From NCBI GenBank assembly GCA_025355325.1, contig JANXZX010000235.1, positions 1-41,724 on the forward strand: a stretch of DNA of 41,724 bases, read 5' to 3'. The notes beneath the pieces are model-generated. The model saw nothing but the letters and a program-made list of their open reading frames with translations. It searched no databases and was not told the DNA's origin. Each line of letters starts with the position of its first letter. The first letter of the stretch is position 1. Source of the stretch: Geobacteraceae bacterium (GTDB lineage Bacteria; Desulfobacterota; Desulfuromonadia; Geobacterales; Pseudopelobacteraceae). Below, one piece after another: positions 18,143 to 25,018 of the stretch. The position numbers and the translations under genes were made by a program.

Positions 18143-19494
18143 GTATTGATCATATCCTTTTCCAGTATGGCAAGTGTTCTGCTGACATAGACAACGACGA
18201 CCAGCGCCGCCGACCAGGTAATTCCGAATATCCCCCACCAGATTCCGATAAGCCCCAATCCCATAACAACAGTAAGCAGATGGAAGAGTGCCGCCGGCCC
18301 GGCAATTTGGCGGAAGAGCCCAATATAGAGGCCGAACAGGGGCCTTTTAATGCCCTGCATGGCAGAAACGCAGATGTAGAGAAGAACATACGATGGCAAT
18401 ACAAACGCTTCAATGGCAAGAAACCCGACGCCGGTGTCAATAACGGAGCTGTCTTTCGTGAAAATCCCCATTAATTCACGGCCAAACAGCAGAGCCGCAA
18501 CGGTTCCGGTGATCGCCAGCAGCATGCCGTAACGGAGAGAAACCCTAAGCGTTTCACGAATGCGGTCGATTCGTTCCGCACCGAAATTTTGCGCGGTCAG
18601 GGCCAGCGTGGACATGTTGAGTCCCATAACCGGCAGCAGCGCAATCTGCTCTATGCGAGTGCCGATGCCATAAGCGGCTACTGCCTGCTCGCCAAAGCGC
18701 CCCACGTACCAGGTGATGATGAAGATGCCGAGTGATACGGTCATCATATTCATGGCCGCCGGAAATCCCTGTCTGAATAGCTCACGGAAGTAATGTATGC
18801 GTGGACGCAGATCGGCAAGGCTGAGAGAAGGCATGCTGCCGGTTTGCGATAACTGGCTGAAGAGGTAAAAAACTCCGAGGCACTGGACAAACACGGTAGC
18901 CAGCGCTATTCCGGCAAGCCCCAGCTTCGGGACTCCGGCGCCACCGTACATAAACCAAGGGTCGAGTGCCAGATTGAGAAAAAAACCCCCAATCAGGAAG
19001 TTGCGATAGGCCCTGGTGTTGCCGTGGGCGTTGAGGATGGCATTCATTACGTAGTTAAGCAGAAAAAAGGTACTGCCGGCAAAAATAACATTCATGTACT
19101 GCAAGGAAAGGGAAAGGTATTCCCCCCGGGCTCCCATCAGGAAAAATATCTTCGGAGCAAGGAACAGACCGGCAGCGGTCAATAACAACGCATGGAGCAG
19201 GGTGAATGACAGCGACTGAGAAAGGTAGCGACTGGCTTCTTCTTGGTCTTTGCGGCCAAGCGCGTTGCCGATCATGGTGGTTGCGCCGCTTGAAACACCG
19301 CTGCCGATTGCCAGAATTAGAAAAAAAACCGGAAAGGAAAGTGACATGGCAGCCAGGGCGCTGGTCGAAAGCTTTCCCCCATACCAGGTGTCAACGACAT
19401 TAAACATGGTGTTGAAGAAAAAACCGGTTCCGGCCGGTATGGCCAGGCGTCTGACAAGATGTGGTATCGGCGCGGATGTGAGATCGGAAGTCAT
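18139..19494 (-). CDS. MATE-family multidrug/metabolite efflux transporter
   Basis: The 451-residue protein has about twelve hydrophobic helices arranged as two MatE repeats. The first begins LAIPAGTGFFFNTMFNVVDTWYGGKLS, and the second around the QGFPAAMNMMTVSLGIFIITWYVGRFG stretch. MATE proteins export cationic drugs or metabolites using Na+ or H+ gradients. The ATG at 19494 is taken, and a TTG at 19515 in frame is possible; neither has a good ribosome-binding site. It is translationally coupled to mtaB downstream, an unusual partner for a transporter, and may be preceded by a long leader. Confidence 0.88.
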   Translation of the reverse strand: MTSDLTSAPIPHLVRRLAIPAGTGFFFNTMFNVVDTWYGGKLSTSALAAMSLSFPVFFLILAIGSGVSSGATTMIGNALGRKDQEEASRYLSQSLSFTLLHALLLTAAGLFLAPKIFFLMGARGEYLSLSLQYMNVIFAGSTFFLLNYVMNAILNAHGNTRAYRNFLIGGFFLNLALDPWFMYGGAGVPKLGLAGIALATVFVQCLGVFYLFSQLSQTGSMPSLSLADLRPRIHYFRELFRQGFPAAMNMMTVSLGIFIITWYVGRFGEQAVAAYGIGTRIEQIALLPVMGLNMSTLALTAQNFGAERIDRIRETLRVSLRYGMLLAITGTVAALLFGRELMGIFTKDSSVIDTGVGFLAIEAFVLPSYVLLYICVSAMQGIKRPLFGLYIGLFRQIAGPAALFHLLTVVMGLGLIGIWWGIFGITWSAALVVVVYVSRTLAILEKDMINT

Positions 19495-19511
19495 GAAAAC
19501 AGGGTAAGGGG

Positions 19512-19592
19512 TCAATGATTTGCGGTCAAGAAAAAACAGCGGTTTTTCTTTTCTGTTCCGATATCAGTTGATATATGCCAATTCGAGATCAT
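19512..19592 (-). CDS. Possible 26-codon leader ORF upstream of the MATE gene
   Basis: A short reading frame (starting MISNWHIS, stop TGA at 19512-19514) lies in the MATE leader and ends just upstream of the transporter start region. AAGG lies about ten bases before its ATG. Its only support is position, a start codon and a tolerable ribosome-binding site, and it could be chance. Confidence 0.2.
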   Translation of the reverse strand: MISNWHISTDIGTEKKNRCFFLTANH

Positions 19593-19671
19593 TCAGGTAA
19601 CCTTTATACCCCACCTCCTACAAGCATTCAAACAGTCGTCAACCAGGGATACGCCATAGCCCGCTTGTGAG

Positions 19672-19701
19672 TTTATAGACCGGCAAAAACGAGTGTTGCA
19701 A
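19672..19701 (-). promoter_or_regulatory. Possible promoter for the MATE-mtaB operon
   Basis: On the minus strand TTGCAA (19696-19701), 18 bases, TATAAA (19672-19677). It would give a leader of about 170 bases before the MATE start at 19494. Confidence 0.4.
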
Positions 19702-19802
19702 GCATCCTGTCCCACCTCATTTGAAACCTACTAAACAGGTAAGCCATCCAACTATATATATGTTAATATTTTATTGATATAATTCAAAATTTATAATTTT
19801 TA

Positions 19803-19832
19803 TTGACAGATTATGAAATATAGCCATATATC
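19803..19832 (+). promoter_or_regulatory. Possible promoter for the Rhs gene
   Basis: Perfect TTGACA at 19803-19808 followed by TATATC (19827-19832, spacer 18) or ATATAT (19826-19831, spacer 17). The implied untranslated leader is about 135 bases. Confidence 0.45.
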
Positions 19833-19974
19833 ACCGGGCATTATTGTTTGAAGTGGTTGCCGCTTATTAGAAACTAATTATGTATATTAATTAGATTGCT
19901 GTGATGCGACTATAAAATCAACCCAATTTATATATAGATTACAAACTAGCGATGTCACCAAAAGAGAGGTACTA

Positions 19975-22900
19975 ATGAGATCATCAAATATTATTACTAA
20001 AGTTGTTTCACTGTTAGCACTGGTTGTAATTGTTGTTTTAAGCTACTCACCAGCATTTGCTTTAGTAGAACTAAAACTTACAAATGGATACTATACAGAA
20101 GATACTACTTATCCGGAAAGTTATGGTAATACAACAGGGCTTTCACATCGGTATTTATCAACTATATATAATATAATAACAAATAAGATCATTAAACACA
20201 TTACTCAAGTTGATAATTCCGTAACCGTTTTCGACGGAACAGTTGAATATTTTACTAATGTATCTCCTGCAGAAGTAATGGCTGGTAATCGTGAACATAT
20301 AGATAAAGGATACCAAATATATGATGAAATCACTGCAACCAAAGCAGAGACTAAATTTACACTAAAGCATGATTGTATTGGTGAAAATTATATCAATATG
20401 TTGCATGTGTCGCTTGAAGTAGTCATTTCACCCAGCTCTGTCACAGAATTTATAGATCCATGTGGTGTTTCTTTTTGTGAGAATAGAACGATCACCCCAG
20501 TCGATCCAAAAAACATTCTTTTAAATGGAATTTCACCAACATCATATAATCCAGACCAATATGAAGCAAATATGATGTTTTGGGATATTCCGGTTAAACT
20601 CCATTGTGGAGACACTGTAACTATTACACCTACACTTGCCAGTGGTATTGCATATGCGAAGATTGGTGATGTTTATAGCCATTTTACCGGAGAATACGTT
20701 TCACCTAAAACCAAAGATAAAGGTCCCTGTGAAGATCCCTGTGGCTGCAATCAGACAATAACTAACTCTCAGGCCAACCTTAGAAGCGGAAATTACTTTC
20801 ACTCACAAAACATGATCACCAAGCCTGAGAGCTTAGCCTTTGGTCTTTCCTACAACAGTTTGGAAAACTTTGATATTCCACTCGGCAGAGGGTGGAACCA
20901 CAACTACAATATAGGCATATTAGAATCATCAGGTAAAATATCAATAAGTCTCGGCGAAGGAGATGTCTTAAACTTTGTCTATTCCGGAGGCATATATCTG
21001 CCTGCATCAACTAGCAAAGATACCAGTTCCATTGTAAAAAATGCCGACGGCACCTACACCCGCACCTTTATAAACGGTCTCATCCAAACATTTAACAATG
21101 CCGGTCGGTTAACCGCGATAACCGATCCAAATGGTAAAAAAACGACTCTTACCTATGCCGGTTCAGATTTAGCCATGATTACCGACTCAAGCGCTCGCAA
21201 GCTGACTATTGTATCCTCCGGCGGCAGGATTACCTCGATAAGTGATCCGGCAGGCAGAATCACCACCTTTACCTACACCGGCAACCTGCTGACCAGCGTC
21301 AACGGTCCAGCGGGCAACAGTTGGCAGTACACCTATGATGCAATCGGTTTCCTGATTCGGAAAACTGACCCGGCTGGCAACAGCAGTAGCAACGTCTATG
21401 ACATATCCGGGAAGAACACCGTCAGCACCGACCCGCTCGGCAGGACGAAATCCATCAGCTATGACAGTTCCACCTCCAGCACCATTACCGAGAAAGACGG
21501 CAGCACCTGGAATCGCACCTATGACCCGATCATCAACGCCCCTACGGCAACGGTCGATCAGTTGGGCAACACTGCAAACAAGACATTCGACAGCAAAGGC
21601 AACATCCTGACCAACACCACTGCGGCAGGCAACACGACCCGCTACACCTATGATGCCGCCAACAACATGACCTCCGTAACCGATCCGCTTGGCCACACTA
21701 CCAGCTACACGTACAACAGTCTCGGCAAAGTGCTGACCACCACCGACCCCAACGGTCATGTCACCACCAACAGCTACGATGCCAAAGGCAACCTGTTGCA
21801 GACCATCGACCCGAAGGGTGGCAAAACGGTCTTTACCTATGATACCAAAGGCAATCTCCTCACCGTTACCGACCCGCTCGCCAAAAAGGTTACCTACGCG
21901 TATGATACCTACAACAACCTTATAACCATAACCGATCAGAATAAAGGGATCACCACGCGTACCTACGACGCCGTCGGCAACCTGCTGACCGAGAAAAATC
22001 CGGTCGGCGGCACCACCACCTATACTTATGATCAATTGAACCGCCCGGTAAAAATCACCGATCCGCTCGGCTATATCACGCAATTCACCTATGACAATCT
22101 CGGCAACCGCACCGCCACCACTGACGCAAACGGCAAGATCACTACCTCTGTCTACAATTACAAAAACCAACCGGTGCGAACGCAGGATGCAATGGGAGCA
22201 ACCACCACCTATACCTATGGCAGTACCAGCTGCGCCAATTGCAGCGGTGGCGGTGCCGACAAGCTCACCTCCGTGACCGATGCCAGCGGTAATGTCACAG
22301 GCTATGCCTATGATCAGGTAAGCAGACTGACTCAGGAAACCGATCCAGGCGGCCATATCACCAGTTACAGCTACAATCCCGATGGCACCCTGGCCAGCCG
22401 TACTGACGGCAACGGTCACACAACCACCTACAGCTATGATGCGGCAGGACATCTGCTGTCCAGAACGTACGCTGATGGCCGGAGCGATACCTTTACCTAT
22501 GATCCGGCCGGCAACATGCTGACCGCCCGTAACGGTAATATCAGCTATACCCTGACCTGGGATGCGGCCAACAAGCTCACCGGCATAACCGACAGCCTGG
22601 GGAGAACGATCAGCTATACGCTCGATGCCGACGGCAACCGCACCAAAATGGCCGCACCCGACGCCAGGGTCACCACCTATGTCTATGACGTCAAAAACCG
22701 CCTCACCTCGCTGGTCAATAACGGAAGCAACTACAGCTTCACCAATGATGCGCTCGACAGAAGAACCAAGCTGACTAGCCCCAACGGCACAAATACCGCG
22801 TACACCTATGATGCCGACAGCCGTGTCACCGCTCTTGCCACCAAAACATCAAAAAACAAGGCCATAACCTCAGTGAGCCACGCCTATGACAAAACCGCCA

Positions 22901-24018
22901 ACCGGCTGACGAGAGTTGAGCCGACCGGCACGACCAATTACAGCTATGACACAATCTACCGCCTGATCAAGAACGCGCTCGGTACCATAACGAAAGAGCA
23001 ATTCACCTATGACACAACCGGCAACCGAACCACCGGCCCGACCATAGCCACTGCCTACACCATTGATCAGGGCAACCAGCTGAAAGCCAAAACCGGAACG
23101 AGCTACACCTACGACAACAACGGCAACCAGATCAACAAGGTCGAAAGCACCACCACTTGGCATTACAGCTATGACGGTGACAACCGGCTGGAGAAAGTAG
23201 AAAAATCAGCCGGAACCACAACAAACACCACCACCTTCAAATACGATCCGTTCGGCAACCGCATTGAAAAAACGGTAGACGGCGTAACGACAAAATACCT
23301 TTACGATGGCAGCAATATCCTTTATGAATATGACGCGACCAACGCCATAACTGCCCGCTATACCCACAACCTGGCTATAGATGATCCGCTGGGGTTTGAG
23401 AAGGGCGGCAAGCTGTATGCGTATCACAAGGACACGCTGGGGAGCATAACCGCCATCACCGACAGCACCCAGGCGGTTGTTAATTCGTATAGCTATGACA
23501 GTTTTGGTAATATGACGCAGACAGGAACGCTTGCTCAGCCGTACGCGTACACGGCAAGGGAGTGGGATAAAGAAACGGGACTCTACTATTACCGAGCTAG
23601 AGCGTATGATTCGATGGTGGGGCGGTTTCTTCAAAAAGATCCGATTGGATTTAAAGGTGGGATAAACCTTTATAATTATGTCCAAAATAATCCGATTAAC
23701 TTTACTGACCCGACAGGGCTTTATTGGTTTCGGCAATCTTGGCAAGAACCTGGTGTCGTCGGACGTCGAGACACTCCCGTCCCGCCTAGGGGCTTGGTCA
23801 GTGAGTTCATTGAGAAGTATGTGCCGGCTGGTTATACTTTTGGCGAGACGCATGACGGTTTTGTGGATGCCGCTACCGGAGCCGGAGTTCCAGATATCAT
23901 AGCCAATATTCCTTCGATGATTCCGATGTTAGGTGTAGCAATAGGTGCCGAAGTATTGAGGACTTTGGGGATTCTCGACCAACCGAAACCAACGAGGCAA
24001 CCAACCCCATGCAAATGA
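19975..24018 (+). CDS. Sec-exported RHS/YD-repeat protein with short variable C-terminal tail
   Basis: The 1347-residue protein has a signal peptide (VVSLLALVVIVVLSYSPAFA), an N-terminal ~225-residue domain of unknown type and a cysteine-rich PCEDPCGC hinge near residue 255. A long array of YD repeats follows (T-Y-x-YD-x-x-G-N type, roughly residues 370-1150). The RHS core ends in RARAYDSMVGRFLQKDPIGF and NPINFTDPTGL near residue 1249. Beyond it lies a unique ~98-residue tail with a hydrophobic segment (VPDIIANIPSMIPMLGVAIG). In characterised Rhs and WapA proteins the tail is a toxin and the repeats form a protective shell. The tail's activity here is unknown. It lacks PAAR or VgrG domains, so delivery would be by Sec. 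GAGAGG precedes the start. The first 750 bases are AT-rich compared with the repeats, suggesting a mosaic. Confidence 0.9.
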   Translation: MRSSNIITKVVSLLALVVIVVLSYSPAFALVELKLTNGYYTEDTTYPESYGNTTGLSHRYLSTIYNIITNKIIKHITQVDNSVTVFDGTVEYFTNVSPAEVMAGNREHIDKGYQIYDEITATKAETKFTLKHDCIGENYINMLHVSLEVVISPSSVTEFIDPCGVSFCENRTITPVDPKNILLNGISPTSYNPDQYEANMMFWDIPVKLHCGDTVTITPTLASGIAYAKIGDVYSHFTGEYVSPKTKDKGPCEDPCGCNQTITNSQANLRSGNYFHSQNMITKPESLAFGLSYNSLENFDIPLGRGWNHNYNIGILESSGKISISLGEGDVLNFVYSGGIYLPASTSKDTSSIVKNADGTYTRTFINGLIQTFNNAGRLTAITDPNGKKTTLTYAGSDLAMITDSSARKLTIVSSGGRITSISDPAGRITTFTYTGNLLTSVNGPAGNSWQYTYDAIGFLIRKTDPAGNSSSNVYDISGKNTVSTDPLGRTKSISYDSSTSSTITEKDGSTWNRTYDPIINAPTATVDQLGNTANKTFDSKGNILTNTTAAGNTTRYTYDAANNMTSVTDPLGHTTSYTYNSLGKVLTTTDPNGHVTTNSYDAKGNLLQTIDPKGGKTVFTYDTKGNLLTVTDPLAKKVTYAYDTYNNLITITDQNKGITTRTYDAVGNLLTEKNPVGGTTTYTYDQLNRPVKITDPLGYITQFTYDNLGNRTATTDANGKITTSVYNYKNQPVRTQDAMGATTTYTYGSTSCANCSGGGADKLTSVTDASGNVTGYAYDQVSRLTQETDPGGHITSYSYNPDGTLASRTDGNGHTTTYSYDAAGHLLSRTYADGRSDTFTYDPAGNMLTARNGNISYTLTWDAANKLTGITDSLGRTISYTLDADGNRTKMAAPDARVTTYVYDVKNRLTSLVNNGSNYSFTNDALDRRTKLTSPNGTNTAYTYDADSRVTALATKTSKNKAITSVSHAYDKTANRLTRVEPTGTTNYSYDTIYRLIKNALGTITKEQFTYDTTGNRTTGPTIATAYTIDQGNQLKAKTGTSYTYDNNGNQINKVESTTTWHYSYDGDNRLEKVEKSAGTTTNTTTFKYDPFGNRIEKTVDGVTTKYLYDGSNILYEYDATNAITARYTHNLAIDDPLGFEKGGKLYAYHKDTLGSITAITDSTQAVVNSYSYDSFGNMTQTGTLAQPYAYTAREWDKETGLYYYRARAYDSMVGRFLQKDPIGFKGGINLYNYVQNNPINFTDPTGLYWFRQSWQEPGVVGRRDTPVPPRGLVSEFIEKYVPAGYTFGETHDGFVDAATGAGVPDIIANIPSMIPMLGVAIGAEVLRTLGILDQPKPTRQPTPCK

Positions 24019-24464
24019 AGAAATTCGATTATGCAATAGTGGAGATCATCATCGCGTTCACGCTATTCACTGTGATTAGCACCATCTTCTGCGGCCCAAG
24101 TTGCGCAAGCGAAGAGCTACAGCCTGGGAGTCGATACAAAATCGTCAAGCCTGTGTATTTAGCGGCTGAATATTACAGCCTTAACAATAGGCAAGTCAGC
24201 AGAGAGACGGCGCGTGCATATTTGGAATCGAAGCAGACCTACAAGAAATCCAGGGTCGCATTTCAATGCAAAGTGCCAGTAGGCACGATCATGACCATTG
24301 TTGGTCAGGCACCAAAAGTCTGGCATCTCCCTTTTTTTGCCGATCGGTACTATGTCCGAATAGACCCGGATCTGTCGCAAGGGCTTGACGTTGTGCTTGA
24401 ACTTGATCGGGGGGTTGAAGGAAGCCTAGATGGGTTGAATCCGGAATTATTTAGCCGGCCGTAA
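24009..24464 (+). CDS. Small exported protein of unknown function overlapping the Rhs gene; candidate immunity protein
   Basis: The 151-residue protein starts with a hydrophobic export signal (IVEIIIAFTLFTVIS), ending near a Gly-Pro-Ser-Cys-Ala-Ser stretch that does not fit the lipoprotein consensus well. The mature part has no family I recognise. It contains GSRYKIVKPVYLAAEYYSL and VPVGTIMTIVGQAPKVWHLPFFADRYYVRIDPDL, beta-rich patterns that could make an SH3-like barrel. The start overlaps the last ten bases of the Rhs gene (an ATG at 24015 is an alternative). Tight coupling to a polymorphic-toxin-like gene is the usual arrangement for an immunity partner. That role is inference only. Confidence 0.65.
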   Translation: MQMKKFDYAIVEIIIAFTLFTVISTIFCGPSCASEELQPGSRYKIVKPVYLAAEYYSLNNRQVSRETARAYLESKQTYKKSRVAFQCKVPVGTIMTIVGQAPKVWHLPFFADRYYVRIDPDLSQGLDVVLELDRGVEGSLDGLNPELFSRP

Positions 24465-24497
24465 GAGAATTGCATACAGGGCACAGCCTGCTGCACG

Positions 24498-24539
24498 AAA
24501 AGGGGACAGGCAACTTTTATAAAGTAGCCTGTCCCTTTT
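24498..24539. repeat. Long palindromic element (REP/MITE-like or terminator) abutting brnT
   Basis: GGGACAGGC (24503-24511) and GCCTGTCCC (24527-24535) are perfect arms, extended inside by ACTTT/AAAGT with a TAT loop and outside by an A-run opposite TTTT. On the plus strand it could terminate transcription of the Rhs pair. Its sequence type (GGGGACAGGC-A/T-rich core) is one I associate with dispersed palindromes near REP-associated transposases in this group of bacteria, but this is recall rather than a search. It sits exactly where the missing 5' half of brnT should be. Confidence 0.6.
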
Positions 24540-24561
24540 CCACGCCTTTAATAGTCCGATT

Positions 24562-24747
24562 GTGGAACGTCTTGACACCCGTTTCGACTATAGCGAAGAA
24601 AGATGGATAGCCATTGGGCTTTCCCATGATGTCTTGTGTGTAGCAGTAATTTACACCGAGCGAACCAGCAACACTATCAGGATCATATCTTTCAGAAAGG
24701 CAGACAAATATGAAAGGGAAGCATACTACAAAACCTTCACAAACTGA
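24562..24747 (+). pseudogene. brnT: BrnT toxin, 5'-truncated
   Basis: The remaining 61 codons match the C-terminal two thirds of a BrnT ribonuclease toxin: an FDYSEERWIAIGL segment, a central beta strand, then the diagnostic IRIISFRKADKYEREAYY ending. A full BrnT is about 90 residues and begins with a F-x-W-D-x-x-K-x-x-x-N-x-x-K-H-G-like segment, which is absent. BrnT-like sequence (FNSPIV) continues a few codons upstream of the GTG at 24562. The frame is stopped by TAA at 24520-24522, in the palindrome. No ribosome-binding site precedes the GTG. The toxin is therefore probably inactive. It overlaps brnA by 38 bases, as expected for the pair. Confidence 0.7.
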
Positions 24748-24976
24748 CTGGGATCGCGTCATGAATATGAAAGACGAAGAAATTGACTATTCCGACATTC
24801 CGGAGTTGCGTGAAGATTTCTTCAATGATGCCCACATTCGCTGGCCTGGCAATAAAAAACAACTGACCCTGCGCCTCGATCCTGATGTGGTGGATTATTT
24901 CAAACATCTCGGCAGAGGGTATCAAAGAACCATGAACAATGTGCTGCGTAAATATATGGAAGCACACTCGCATTGA
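24710..24976 (+). CDS. brnA: BrnA-family antitoxin
   Basis: The 88-residue protein has the BrnA hallmarks: TDWDRVMNMKDEEIDYSDIPEL, then the ribbon-helix-helix-like segment KKQLTLRLDPDVVDYFKHLGRGYQRTMNNVLRKYMEAH. BrnA neutralises BrnT and represses the brnTA promoter. The start follows AAGG at nine bases and lies inside the end of brnT. The gene appears intact although its toxin is truncated, making it an orphan antitoxin. It may survive as a regulator or as an anti-addiction module. Confidence 0.88.
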   Translation: MKGKHTTKPSQTDWDRVMNMKDEEIDYSDIPELREDFFNDAHIRWPGNKKQLTLRLDPDVVDYFKHLGRGYQRTMNNVLRKYMEAHSH

Positions 24977-25018
24977 TCTGATTACTTTGTGCAGACTCCC
25001 CCTGCTTCCGACTTATTT

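Larger units (their letters stand above)
19516..19974. other. AT-rich intergenic region between the divergent MATE and Rhs genes
   Basis: This 459-base stretch has no convincing protein gene apart from the 26-codon leader frame at its left end. It contains a likely promoter for each flanking gene (minus strand 19672-19701, plus strand 19803-19832) and a weak A/T stem near 19528-19550. Base composition shifts sharply to AT-rich beyond about 19740 and stays so into the first 750 bases of the Rhs gene, consistent with an acquisition boundary. Confidence 0.6.

Noticed and set aside
19528-19550. A/T-rich stem as a terminator or attenuator
   Set aside because: The stem is almost only A-T pairs and has no clear terminator tail in the relevant direction.
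21187-22452. A 421-codon minus-strand open frame across the Rhs repeats
   Set aside because: It is Gly/Val-rich and mirrors the repetitive YD-repeat codons. It has no recognisable domain, and it lies antisense to a clear gene.
20760-23200. Short repeated motifs that might suggest a CRISPR array
   Set aside because: The periodicity is that of protein YD repeats in one open frame. Units are degenerate and there is no direct-repeat/spacer pattern or cas gene.
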